Origin: Candidatus Onthovicinus excrementipullorum
Lineage (GTDB): Bacteria > Bacillota > Clostridia > Oscillospirales > Acutalibacteraceae
Direction of reading: 5' to 3'
Length of the DNA stretch: 64,000 nucleotides
Assembly (NCBI GenBank): GCA_018712345.1
Contig: DVHG01000001.1
Span: forward strand, 35,646 to 99,645
Shown piece after piece: positions 45,860 to 54,299 of the stretch. Numbering within the stretch: the stretch's first letter is position 1; each line of letters opens with the position of its first letter. The position numbers were made by a program, and so were the translations under genes. Under the pieces are notes generated by a model. That model was not told where the DNA came from, ran no database searches, and saw nothing but the letters and a program-made list of their open reading frames with translations.

Positions 45860-45887
45860 CTGGACGCATAAGCGTCCAGTTTTATTT
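45858..45887 (+). terminator. Terminator of the toxin mRNA
   Basis: A perfect 10-bp stem AACTGGACGC / GCGTCCAGTT with loop ATAA, then TTATTTT. It places the toxin mRNA end about 95 bases past its stop, so the whole antisense RNA overlaps it. Confidence 0.85.
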
Positions 45888-45946
45888 TCCCATACAATCG
45901 ACATTTGCAAAAGGAAGCCCCCTGCATTCTAACACAGGGGATTCGT

Positions 45947-46954
45947 CTATGCGAGGATATCGTCAATCCTATCCAAAAGAGCCGGCTCCAGCCCGCCCGC
46001 CTGAACGGCACGTACATTCTCCTCCAGCTGCTCCGGGGTGCGCGCGCCGACAATCAGCGTGGTGACGGCAGAGTCGCGCAGCGCCCAGCGCAAAGCCAGC
46101 TCCGTCAGGGAAATGCCTGCCTCCCCGGCCAGTTCTTCCAGCCGGCGTGCCTGTTCGATCACGCCGCTGAGCTTCTCCTCCGTCAGATAGATGGATTTGC
46201 CGTGCACGCGGGAGTCCTGCGGAATCCCGCGGTTGTACTTTCCGGTCAGGATCCCCTGCGCCAGCGGGCTGAAGGCCGCAAACCCCACGCCCTTTTCCCG
46301 CAGCACGGGCAGCAGGCCCCGTTCCGGATCGCGGACCGTCATGTTGTAGCGCGACTGCTCGATCAGGCAGTGGACACCCATGGAATCGAGAAGTTTGACC
46401 GCCTTTTCCGCCTGCTCCGGGGAGTAGTTGGAGAGGCCGACGTACAGCGCCTTTCCGCTGTGGACAGCCTGCGCCAGCGCGCCCATGGACTCCTCAAGCG
46501 GTGTCTCCGGATCCATGCAGTGGTGATAGAACAGATCCACATATTCAATGCCCATCCGTTTCAGGCTCGCATCCAGGCTGGCAAGCAGATATTTACGCGA
46601 GCCGCCGCGGCCATACGGCCCCGGCTGCATGGTGTATCCCGCCTTCGTCGCAATGAACAACTCGTCCCGATAGGGAGAAAAATCCTGATGCAGGATCCGG
46701 CCGAATGTCTCCTCCGCACTGCCAAACGGCGGACCGTAGTTGTTGGCGAGGTCAAAATACGTCACGCCGAGGTCAAACGCCCTGCGGACAATATCGCGCG
46801 CGTTGTCATAGACGTCATAGCCGCCAAAATTGTGCCACAATCCAAGTGCGACCGCGCTCAGCAGCACGCCGGAGCGGCCACAGCGGCGGTACTCCATACC
46901 ATCATACCGTTTTTCGTCCGCACGGTAGACCTCTTTTACATCATATATTTTCAC
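45947..46954 (-). CDS. Aldo/keto reductase, YghZ-like
   Basis: A 335-residue NADPH-dependent reductase with the AKR tetrad: Asp and Tyr in TYFDLANNYGPPFGSAEE, Lys in IATKAGY and His in DLFYHHCMDPETPLEES. The cofactor-binding end ALRDSAVTTLIVGARTPEQLEEN is present. The pattern GLWHNFGGYD...NNYGPPFG...PGPYGRGGSRK is that of the YghZ (L-glyceraldehyde-3-phosphate reductase) group. It reduces an aldehyde or ketone; the real substrate is unknown. It starts 12 bases after the Eis-like gene and is probably the last gene of the operon that begins with DnaD. Confidence 0.92.
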   Translation of the reverse strand: MKIYDVKEVYRADEKRYDGMEYRRCGRSGVLLSAVALGLWHNFGGYDVYDNARDIVRRAFDLGVTYFDLANNYGPPFGSAEETFGRILHQDFSPYRDELFIATKAGYTMQPGPYGRGGSRKYLLASLDASLKRMGIEYVDLFYHHCMDPETPLEESMGALAQAVHSGKALYVGLSNYSPEQAEKAVKLLDSMGVHCLIEQSRYNMTVRDPERGLLPVLREKGVGFAAFSPLAQGILTGKYNRGIPQDSRVHGKSIYLTEEKLSGVIEQARRLEELAGEAGISLTELALRWALRDSAVTTLIVGARTPEQLEENVRAVQAGGLEPALLDRIDDILA

Positions 46955-46966
46955 ACAGTACCCTCC

Positions 46967-48172
46967 CTAAAAGAAATCGCGCAGCAGGCAGCCCTTGCGG
47001 TAAAAGATCTTATATAGATCGGCATTCCCTGCGGACAGGCCGCGCGCGTCCAGATAGGCACCCAGATCGTACATCCCGAGGATCAGCGCAGAGAAGTCCT
47101 GAATATTCACTGTGAGATCCGGCGTACGATCCGTTTGGGACACAGAGCTGCATGCACCACCGTCAAAGCGCACCTCAAAACAGCCGCTGTTCTGTGGAAG
47201 CATCCCGTCTTCAATCTCCAGTACCACACACCCGCTCCCGCGGTAGGACGCCATCTTCAGGATAGGCTCGACCGCCGTCACGCGCGCCATGCCGCAGTAG
47301 CGTTTTTCCATCGCCGGATAGCCGAGGACAATCTCCGGCAGGCAGAGCTCGACCGGGAATTCCTGCGGCAGCTCAAAGGTGACGTACTCATATGTGGCGC
47401 TGAACCGGCCCGCAATGGACAGGATTCCGCGCAGGCCCTGCACATCCGCAAACGCGAAATCCTCCGGCGGAATCTCAATGGACGGGCGGCCGTTATACTC
47501 CACCTTTTTAAAGGCGGCATACGCTTTTGGCACTCCGCCTGGCCCATAATAGATATAGAGCTGGCGGTCCGAGTGATAGGGATCGTACTCGCGGTACTTT
47601 ACCATCTCCTCCGCAGTTCGTACGCTCATCAAATTGTAATGCGCGGCGAACCGATTCCACACCGCGCGCAGTTCCTCAACACTGCCGCCCTTTTCAAAAA
47701 GACGGAAGGTTCCGCCCTCTATATACGGCATATGGCAGGTGGGCATTCTATATTTTACGACTGGTGAGACGGACGCGTACCCGAATTTTTCATAGTAGGA
47801 GTTGGAAAATGGGTGCAGCGTGGACAGATACTGCCTCTGTTCTACCATATCGGCGAGTGCACGGGCAAAGCAGGCGCGCACGCCGCCCTGACGGCGGCGA
47901 TGCGGGCAGGTGGCCACATTTCCGATCCCGCTCATCTTTACATTGTTTCCGTCAAAATTGACCGTATAGTCGTTGCACGCGATGGTTGAGACAGCATTCC
48001 CTGCATCGTCGATCGCCAAATACGTGCGCCCCCAGGCGGAATCCTTCTTTTTCTCATAGGCGCGCTCAAACTGTTCGCCGCCCAGGTGAAAATCCGTCTG
48101 GCCAAAAAAGGCCACGGCGGAGATCATCTCCGCCTGCGCGATATTATCGCGATCTGTTTGAATCACTTTCAT
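46967..48172 (-). CDS. Eis-like GNAT acetyltransferase
   Basis: A 401-residue protein started at the ATG at 48172 (GGAGGAGAG ahead). The first GNAT domain carries the acetyl-CoA loop VATCPHRRRQGGVRACFARAL (near 85-105) and the LHPFSNSYYEKFGYA block typical of Eis. A second acetyltransferase-like domain and a C-terminal sterol-carrier-like domain follow, as in the Eis family. Eis proteins acetylate amines such as aminoglycosides or protein lysines; the substrate here is unknown. It lies 25 bases after the GH95 gene. Confidence 0.87.
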   Translation of the reverse strand: MKVIQTDRDNIAQAEMISAVAFFGQTDFHLGGEQFERAYEKKKDSAWGRTYLAIDDAGNAVSTIACNDYTVNFDGNNVKMSGIGNVATCPHRRRQGGVRACFARALADMVEQRQYLSTLHPFSNSYYEKFGYASVSPVVKYRMPTCHMPYIEGGTFRLFEKGGSVEELRAVWNRFAAHYNLMSVRTAEEMVKYREYDPYHSDRQLYIYYGPGGVPKAYAAFKKVEYNGRPSIEIPPEDFAFADVQGLRGILSIAGRFSATYEYVTFELPQEFPVELCLPEIVLGYPAMEKRYCGMARVTAVEPILKMASYRGSGCVVLEIEDGMLPQNSGCFEVRFDGGACSSVSQTDRTPDLTVNIQDFSALILGMYDLGAYLDARGLSAGNADLYKIFYRKGCLLRDFF

Positions 48173-48197
48173 GCAAAGCTCTCCTCCCCCATTCATT

Positions 48198-50621
48198 TTA
48201 CAGTGTCACCGTGCACCGCTGGCCCTTTAAAAGCTCAAAGGAGACGATCCCCTCCTGATCCGGTTCCAGACGTGTGCCGTCCACCTGCAGGCCCTGCGGC
48301 GCATAGAGCCGACAGGGACCCGATATTTTTGCGGTAATTTCGGCGTGCTCCAGCGCACCACCGCGCCATGCGATGTCCACTGTGAATCCGCCACGCGCAC
48401 ATAGCCCTTTCACGCTGCCATCCGGCCACGCCTGTGGCAGCGCGGGCAGCAGCTCCAAATACCCGGCGTGGCTCTGTAAAAGCATCTCCGTTACGCCGGC
48501 AACAGCGCCGAGGTTCCCGTCGAGCTGGAAGGGCGGATGGGTATCCCACAAATTCTCCAGCGTGCTCTTTTGCAGCAGGGCCCGGAATGTCTCATAGGCC
48601 TTCCCACCGTCGAGCAGGCGGGCCCAGATACACAGCTTATGCGCCTTGGACCAGCCCGTGTCCTTGTAGATGCTCCCGCTGCGGCGGGCGCGCTCCTGCC
48701 TGTCCTCAATGGAGACACGCGCCGCCCGCATCAGTTCGGGTGTGGCACGGGTCACCTGATCGTCCGGATAGACCGCGATCAGATGGGAGAGGTGGCGGTG
48801 GCCCTCCTCCACCTCGTGCTCCTTATCAAAGCCGCGGTTCTCCCAGGTATCCTCCTCAGCCCACTCCTGAATCTGCCCCCACTTACCGATCTGGAGCGGA
48901 CGCAGGAATTCAAGCTGCTTTTTGAGCTTACGGATCAGCACGATATCGACATGGTCGCTGCGGCCTGCCCGGTCAAGCGCCTCCGCCGCGCGGATCGTAT
49001 CGCGGTAAAGCTGGCGGATAATGGTGCAGTCAAACGTGTTGCCGATGGTGACCGGTCCATGCTCCGGCGAGTAGGAGACGGGCGGCACGGAGTACTCCCC
49101 ATCTTTTACCAGAAGCTGGGACCAGAGCAGCGCACACTCCTGCATAGCGGGATAGATCGCGTCATGCAGGGCGTCGAGATCCATGGTAAAGGCATAGTAA
49201 TCAAAGGTGTTCTGCGTCAGCCAGGCGCATGTGGTGGGCGCCCATCCGCCCCAGTGCCAGTTGCGCCCAGGGCCTGTAAAGCCGAACGGCGTACTGTACG
49301 TGTGGGCCAGAAAACCCGTCGGCTGGGTGGAATCCGGCTCCCCATCCGGACGGCGGGCACCGATGCCCGCATATTTACATGCGGCAATGCGGCCAGGACG
49401 GCGCAGGGAGTTGAAATACTCCAGCAGCGGCGGAACCGTCTCCGCAAGATTAGTGCTCTCCGCCGCCCAGTAGCACATCTGCAAATTGATGTTCAAATGA
49501 TAGTCCGAGCGCCACTGCGGCGCGTTCTGATCGTTCCACACGCCCTGCAGATTGGCCGGAAGGCTCCCCTCCCGGGAGGATGCAATCAGTAGATAGCGAC
49601 CGTACTGATAGTAACAGCTCTCCAGCTCCGGTGAGGACTGCCCCGCACGGTAATCACGCAGTAGCTCGTCGGTCATCCGGTCCGTTTCCCGCTGGCCAAG
49701 ATCCAGCGTCACACGGTCAAACAGGGCCCTGTAATCGGCCTCATGATCCCTACGCAGCGCATCATATCCCTTTTCAGACGCGGCACGGACCCATTTCTGT
49801 GCCACCTTCATGGGGTCCAGGCTGCACCGGTACTCCGGAAAACGGTTGGCATAATCCGTGGCAGCGGAGAGAATGAGGACTGTGCTGTGCGCGTGCTTTA
49901 CACGGATTCCGCTGCGGCCGGAGACGATCTCCCCGTCCGACAGAAAGGTGAAAAAGGCGCCGTAGCGCAGCCCGTTGGCATCCTTCCCCCCACGGGCGCC
50001 CCGGACCGTGCCGCTGACAGAGCAGGAGGCCCCATCATAGCGGGCCGTGCCGCCCTGCGCGCTCTGCGCAGTGAAGCGGAAGCTGTGGTCCGGCGCCGCG
50101 ATCCGCAGGACAAAGACACGGTCCGGATAGCTCATAAAGCACTCCCGCTCATGGCGGCGCCCCCCTTCGGAAAAGGAGACCCGGGAGACAGCCGTACGCA
50201 GGTCCAGCGTGCGTACATAGTCCTCCGTGCGGCGCAGACCGTAAAATTTCAGATAGAAATCCCCAAAATTCTGAAACGCCCCAAGGCCGATGGTATCGCC
50301 CTCCAGGTCGCTCATCCGCCGGGCAGCCCGGCGGTAGTCGCCGTTTTTCAAAAGGGTGTAGATGTCGATCACGGTCTTTCCGCCATCGTCCAGCACGTTT
50401 CCGCCGTCATAGCCGGAAACCCCCGGCCCACCGGACCAGAGCGTCTTCTCATTGAACTGGATATGCTCTCTGGCCACACCGCCGAAGATCTTGGCGCCCA
50501 TATACCCGTTGCCAACAGGGAGCGCCTCCCGCTCCCATCCCTCATGGTTCTCCTGGGCCGGATGCCGGTAACAGAGCACAAGCGGACTGTGCCGGAACGG
50601 CTGCGGCTCGCGCTTTTTCAT
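48198..50621 (-). CDS. Glycoside hydrolase family 95 (alpha-L-fucosidase type)
   Basis: An 807-residue enzyme with the GH95 plan. The N-terminal beta domain begins EALPVGNGYMGAKIFGGV..IQFNEKTLWSGGPG. The (alpha/alpha)6 barrel contains LPANLQGVWNDQNAPQWRS and YHLNINLQMCYWAAES (catalytic-site asparagines). A late block reads WSKAHKLCIWARLLDG...PPFQLDGNLGAVAGVTEMLLQS, and a final small beta domain follows. GH95 enzymes remove alpha-1,2-fucose (or galactose) from host-type glycans. There is no signal peptide, so it works inside the cell. GGAAG lies ahead of the ATG. It follows the DnaC gene by 24 bases. Confidence 0.92.
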   Translation of the reverse strand: MKKREPQPFRHSPLVLCYRHPAQENHEGWEREALPVGNGYMGAKIFGGVAREHIQFNEKTLWSGGPGVSGYDGGNVLDDGGKTVIDIYTLLKNGDYRRAARRMSDLEGDTIGLGAFQNFGDFYLKFYGLRRTEDYVRTLDLRTAVSRVSFSEGGRRHERECFMSYPDRVFVLRIAAPDHSFRFTAQSAQGGTARYDGASCSVSGTVRGARGGKDANGLRYGAFFTFLSDGEIVSGRSGIRVKHAHSTVLILSAATDYANRFPEYRCSLDPMKVAQKWVRAASEKGYDALRRDHEADYRALFDRVTLDLGQRETDRMTDELLRDYRAGQSSPELESCYYQYGRYLLIASSREGSLPANLQGVWNDQNAPQWRSDYHLNINLQMCYWAAESTNLAETVPPLLEYFNSLRRPGRIAACKYAGIGARRPDGEPDSTQPTGFLAHTYSTPFGFTGPGRNWHWGGWAPTTCAWLTQNTFDYYAFTMDLDALHDAIYPAMQECALLWSQLLVKDGEYSVPPVSYSPEHGPVTIGNTFDCTIIRQLYRDTIRAAEALDRAGRSDHVDIVLIRKLKKQLEFLRPLQIGKWGQIQEWAEEDTWENRGFDKEHEVEEGHRHLSHLIAVYPDDQVTRATPELMRAARVSIEDRQERARRSGSIYKDTGWSKAHKLCIWARLLDGGKAYETFRALLQKSTLENLWDTHPPFQLDGNLGAVAGVTEMLLQSHAGYLELLPALPQAWPDGSVKGLCARGGFTVDIAWRGGALEHAEITAKISGPCRLYAPQGLQVDGTRLEPDQEGIVSFELLKGQRCTVTL

Positions 50622-50645
50622 AGACCATCATCTTCCCTTTCGCAA

Positions 50646-51623
50646 TTATTCCGCCCTGAGCTGGCGAATATCTCTCCCGCAAAAGCAAAAATACTGATAA
50701 TTCCCGGTGATTCTGGATGTGACGCGCGAGGTATACTTTTGCTCAAGTTCCTCAAGCGTCAGGTTGGTGCTGATAATCGTCGGGCGCCCGGTGAGCAGGC
50801 GCGTGTTGACGACATTGTAAATGACGGAAACCGTATAGGAGGTGACAAATTCCGCTCCCAGATCGTCCAGGACGAGCAGATCGCAGTCTGTCATGGCCGC
50901 CTCCGTAGATCCGCTTGATTGGGACGAACGGCCGAATTTTTCATTTTCCGCCCGGGTGAGCAGATTCGGGACGGAACCGTAGACGGCATTATATCCCCTG
51001 CGGATCACCTCGCCCGCGATAGCCAGCGAGAGATGCGTCTTCCCCAGCCCCGTGGCCCCGCAGAAAAAGAGACTTGGGGAGCCGAGATCAAAGTCCGCGG
51101 CGTAACGGCGGCAGTAGTCAAGCACACCCGCCATATATTCCCGCGGGGAGGAGCCGTCCTCCTGCGCGGTGGGATAGTAGTACAGATCAAAGGAATCAAA
51201 ACTGCACTCCTGTAGGGGAGAGCTCTCACACAGGCGCTCATAGCTGTATTTTTCCAACAGGGACTGATAGCAGGAACAGATCTGATCCCCGATATAGCCG
51301 CGGTCACCGCACCTGGGGCAGGTGTACTGCGGTTTGATATAGCTCTCATCGTACCCGTGCTCCGTCAGGATGCGGCGGCGCTCCTCCTGTGCCTTCAGAT
51401 TCTCATCGCGCAGGCGCCGGATGATCCTGGCACCGTCCTCCCCGCGGCCGATCGCAGAGGGGACCTGCATCCCGGAGGAGACAATCCGCTCCTGCACGGC
51501 GGCCAGCTCGGGAAATTTCCGCATCAGCTCCTCCCGGTGACGCTGCGCTGTCTGTTCCGCCTCCCGGCGCCTGCGCGCGATCTCCGCGGAGGCTTTCTCT
51601 ACTACTTTTGCATCGTAGGCCAT
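50646..51623 (-). CDS. DnaC/DnaI-type helicase loader ATPase
   Basis: 325 residues. The N-terminal half has a CxxC...CxC zinc-binding element (CPRCGDRGYIGDQICSC, about 101-117). An AAA+ domain follows with Walker A GATGLGKTHLSLAIA, Walker B LLVLDDLGAE, and sensor/arginine elements in IISTNLTLEELEQKYTSRVTSRI. It loads the replicative helicase (dnaB at 12.7-14.1 kb) onto DNA. Its start codon overlaps the stop of the DnaD-type gene as TAATG. The IstB-type transposon helper has the same ATPase, but the zinc element and the DnaD partner argue for replication. Confidence 0.92.
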   Translation of the reverse strand: MAYDAKVVEKASAEIARRRREAEQTAQRHREELMRKFPELAAVQERIVSSGMQVPSAIGRGEDGARIIRRLRDENLKAQEERRRILTEHGYDESYIKPQYTCPRCGDRGYIGDQICSCYQSLLEKYSYERLCESSPLQECSFDSFDLYYYPTAQEDGSSPREYMAGVLDYCRRYAADFDLGSPSLFFCGATGLGKTHLSLAIAGEVIRRGYNAVYGSVPNLLTRAENEKFGRSSQSSGSTEAAMTDCDLLVLDDLGAEFVTSYTVSVIYNVVNTRLLTGRPTIISTNLTLEELEQKYTSRVTSRITGNYQYFCFCGRDIRQLRAE

Positions 51624-52654
51624 TATGATCCCCTCTTTTTCTTCTGATAGACGGGCGGATGAGCCGCCTTCTGCTTAAAACGGTCCAGGTCATAAGAGAT
51701 CCCAAAGCCGCTCGCCTCCGTCTTTTTGGACCCCTGCTGAGGCACGGCACGCCTGCGGCGCTCCGCCTCATGGCTCTCCACCTGTGCCCGGGTACGCAGG
51801 CCATCCTGTGACCAGGAGGCCAGCATCTTGTTCATATAGGCAAAACTCGGCTTGCCGATCTTATCAATCGTCTTTTCATAGGCGAAATAGATCATATTTA
51901 CATCAAAGCCAAATTTCTGCGTCCAATCATTCAGGAACTGCTGCTGCTGGGCGGTGGGATAGGGATTGCCATACCCCGTCAGGCCACGCAGGGAGGCCCA
52001 TACACCATTGGTCCGGTTCAGGTATTCGATCTCCCGCTCCGCGCTCTCAATGGTATCAATCTCGCGGTCCGCCCAGTTCAGGGCCATCTTTTCAATATAG
52101 CTGACATTCCCCTTCCCGCGGGAGACGCAGTACTCCACAATCATCAGCACGACCTCCACGGGCAGACCGTACTGATCGTGCATCATGAGGAGCTTGGCCT
52201 GCGTGTCGTATCCAATGGTGCGGCCCAGCTTTTTCTGTGCCTGACGGAACAGGAATGCGATCTCGGGGGACTCCTGCGTCCTCCGGGCGATATCCTCGCT
52301 CAGAGGCTTGGCCGGCGCCAGGGGCAGATTGACCCGCTCCGGCGCGGGAGGCTCCGGCTCGGCGGGAGCCGGCGGGACGGCATACTGCGTTTCCGCTTCC
52401 GGCGCCGCCTCCCCGGCCGTACAGGAGACGATTCCAGCCTCCACCCAATACTGGATCGCATCCGCCGCATCCATGCGGGAAAGATTCAGGGCCTGTGCCG
52501 CTCCCTCGGCATCAAACGCGCCCGCACCGCTGCGCAGCGCCCACAGCAGCACTTTCAGCTGTGCGGCGCCGGCAAAACGCAGGTGCCTGTCCACAACGTC
52601 CGCCGGGACGACGAATACCGACCGGTAGGCCGATGGATTGATCTGATACTGCAT
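51623..52654 (-). CDS. DnaD-domain replication initiation protein
   Basis: About 343 residues from the ATG at 52654 (GGGGTGGAG 11 bases ahead). The N-terminal part is a winged-helix-like region (LKVLLWALRSGAGAFDAEGAAQALNLS). A proline-rich linker follows, and two DnaD/DnaB C-terminal-type domains end with the hallmark FGFDVNMIYFAYEKTIDKIGKPSFAYMNKMLASW. In low-GC Gram-positives such proteins remodel DNA and recruit the helicase with the DnaC/DnaI ATPase, which is encoded next. It is the first gene of the operon. Confidence 0.92.
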   Translation of the reverse strand: MQYQINPSAYRSVFVVPADVVDRHLRFAGAAQLKVLLWALRSGAGAFDAEGAAQALNLSRMDAADAIQYWVEAGIVSCTAGEAAPEAETQYAVPPAPAEPEPPAPERVNLPLAPAKPLSEDIARRTQESPEIAFLFRQAQKKLGRTIGYDTQAKLLMMHDQYGLPVEVVLMIVEYCVSRGKGNVSYIEKMALNWADREIDTIESAEREIEYLNRTNGVWASLRGLTGYGNPYPTAQQQQFLNDWTQKFGFDVNMIYFAYEKTIDKIGKPSFAYMNKMLASWSQDGLRTRAQVESHEAERRRRAVPQQGSKKTEASGFGISYDLDRFKQKAAHPPVYQKKKRGS

Positions 52655-52802
52655 AGCTGCTGACTCCACCCCTGACTGTTATTTCGTAAAAAAGCGGGGA
52701 GCTCCCCCCTCCCCCGCATTCTCTGCAATTATTATACCACCATTCGTCTGTGCGCCGGCACAGCACGCGGCGCAGCCGCAAGGACACCAGCCCGAATTGA
52801 TG

Positions 52803-52865
52803 ATACAATGTATTCCGGAACAGCCCAAATCTCTGACTTAGTTCTGTTCCGTGAGGTTATTATAC
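52803..52865. repeat. U-type palindromic repeat, copy 1
   Basis: A 63-base unit with outer stem GGAACAG/CTGTTCC and an eroded inner stem. It begins ATACAATG and ends TTATTATAC. It belongs to a 400-base gap (52655-53072) with no credible gene. Confidence 0.7.
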
Positions 52866-52868
52866 TGC

Positions 52869-52928
52869 GGATCAGGCGCTCTCGGCGCTCCGCCGTCAGG
52901 CGGGGCAGGGCGTTAGCCCGGCTGATCC
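52869..52928. other. Potential three-way junction between the U repeats
   Basis: An outer stem GGATCAG (52869-52875) / CTGATCC (52922-52928) encloses two small hairpins, CCGCC-GTCA-GGCGG (52890-52903) and GGGC-GTTA-GCCC (52908-52919). It is not a tRNA: arm lengths and conserved bases do not fit. Confidence 0.5.
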
Positions 52929-52932
52929 TGCA

Positions 52933-52995
52933 ATACAATGTTCTCCGGAACAGCCCAAATCTCCGATTTGGTGCTGTTCCGTGAGGTCATTATAC
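52933..52995. repeat. U-type palindromic repeat, copy 2
   Basis: A 63-base unit in the same orientation as copy 1 and starting 130 bases after it. Outer stem GGAACAGC/GCTGTTCC and a perfect inner stem CCAAATC-TCC-GATTTGG. It begins ATACAATG and ends TCATTATAC. Confidence 0.7.
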
Positions 52996-53072
52996 CACAA
53001 ACGGGCACAAAAAAGTAGAGCGGATCTGCGAATAATCCGCTCTGAAGACAACAATTTACAAAATTGACACAC

Positions 53073-53363
53073 TTATTTGTTTATAGTATCATTGGAATAG
53101 GGCAGGCCGGCCCGCACAATAATTTCCCCAATCAGTGCGGCCGCGGCCACGGCCGTCAGGGAGTCCCGCGCGCAGGTGGCGAGTTCCCGGCACCAGCGCA
53201 TGAGCGTATAATATTCAGCCGGATAAGCCCCCGCGGCCATGTAGAGCAGGGCACAGGCTGTAAAGGCCAGCGCGCACGCCCCAGCCCCCAGATACAGCGC
53301 CGTGTGTGAAATGGGATTCAGGTGTGTTAGGCTGTTTTTCATTTCCCTCAGGAGTGCTCTCAT
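53073..53363 (-). CDS. Small two-helix membrane protein
   Basis: 96 residues from the ATG at 53363 (GGTGAT ahead). Two hydrophobic segments (about 23-44 and 66-85) follow a basic start MRALLREMKNSLTHLNPISH. No domain is recognised. It stands alone between the U repeats and the divergent TIM-barrel gene. I think it is a real gene because of the well-formed membrane segments and start, but its role is unknown. Confidence 0.6.
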   Translation of the reverse strand: MRALLREMKNSLTHLNPISHTALYLGAGACALAFTACALLYMAAGAYPAEYYTLMRWCRELATCARDSLTAVAAAALIGEIIVRAGLPYSNDTINK

Positions 53364-53443
53364 CAATTATCACCACAGCCATTCTAACACACTGCTCTCA
53401 GCCGGTTCAATGAATAAAATTTACCGCAAAAGGAAGGGTTTGT

Positions 53444-54220
53444 ATGATTACAGGACTGTCCACCGCCTGTTTTTATCCGATGACGACGGAGGAATCCCTG
53501 GAGCGCACCGGGGCACTCGGTTTCCGGACGGCAGAGATCTTTTTCAACTCCTTCAGCGAGCTGGGCGGCCCAATTCTGAAAAAGCTGGAGGAGACACGGG
53601 CCCGCTATGGGATCGACGTTGTATCGGTCCACCCGTTCACCTCTTTTGCGGAGGGATATATCTTCTTCAGCGAATACGAACGCCGCGTGGAAGACGGACT
53701 TGAACTGTACCGGCATTATTTTGATGCCGCGGCCCGGCTGGGTGCGCGTATCCTCGTGCTGCACGGGGGCAAGGCCGCCAAAAACATCCCCGCCGAACTG
53801 TATGCCGAACGGCTACACCGTCTGGTCCGCCTGGGGCATGAATGCGGAATCACCGTCGCGCATGAAAACGTTGTCCATTTCTCCTGTGAAAGTGTAGCCT
53901 ATACAAAGGCACTGGCAGATCTGTTGGGGGACAATTTTTACATGACGCTGGACATCAAGCAGTGTGTGCGTGCCGGGCAGGATCCTTTCGCATTCATCAG
54001 TACGCTGGGACGTCACATCGTACACGTCCATGTCAGCGATCACGGTGTAAAGGGGGACTGCCTGCCACCCGGTGAGGGCGATTTTGATTTCCGCGCCCTG
54101 TTCCGCGCGCTGGACGGCGTGGGGTACACGGGCGCCTATATCATTGAGCTGTATTCCTGCAATTTCCGGGCAGATGCCCAGCTCACAGCAGGGGGGAATT
54201 TCCTCCGGAAGTGCAAATAA
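53444..54220 (+). CDS. TIM-barrel sugar isomerase/epimerase (xylose isomerase-like family)
   Basis: A 258-residue protein of the AP-endonuclease-2 / xylose-isomerase-like fold. Candidate metal ligands sit at strand ends as expected: Glu in VAHENV, Asp in MTLDIKQ, His in HVHVSDH and Glu in YIIELYS near the end. The opening MITGLSTACFYPMTTEESLE is typical of sugar-phosphate isomerase/epimerase homologues. It probably isomerises or epimerises a sugar, sugar acid or inositol derivative with a divalent metal. AAAGGAAGG lies ahead of the ATG. No other sugar genes are adjacent. Confidence 0.85.
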   Translation: MITGLSTACFYPMTTEESLERTGALGFRTAEIFFNSFSELGGPILKKLEETRARYGIDVVSVHPFTSFAEGYIFFSEYERRVEDGLELYRHYFDAAARLGARILVLHGGKAAKNIPAELYAERLHRLVRLGHECGITVAHENVVHFSCESVAYTKALADLLGDNFYMTLDIKQCVRAGQDPFAFISTLGRHIVHVHVSDHGVKGDCLPPGEGDFDFRALFRALDGVGYTGAYIIELYSCNFRADAQLTAGGNFLRKCK

Positions 54221-54233
54221 ACGCGCAAGCATC

Positions 54234-54263
54234 TTGCCTTTACAGGTCAAAATGTGGTATACT
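54234..54263 (+). promoter_or_regulatory. nrdR promoter
   Basis: TTGCCT (54234-54239), 18 bases, TATACT (54258-54263), 36 bases before the nrdR ATG. Confidence 0.55.
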
Positions 54264-54299
54264 GGTATTGCTTAAATTGAAATCGAGGAGTGAAAGCGT

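Noticed and set aside
49743..50918. Plus-strand frame of 391 codons opposite the GH95 and DnaC genes
   Set aside because: It crosses the boundary between two real minus-strand genes and shows no protein-like pattern of its own.
52869..52928. Cloverleaf-like fold considered as a tRNA
   Set aside because: There is no 7-bp acceptor with CCA position, no T-loop TTCGA pattern and no anticodon arm of correct size.
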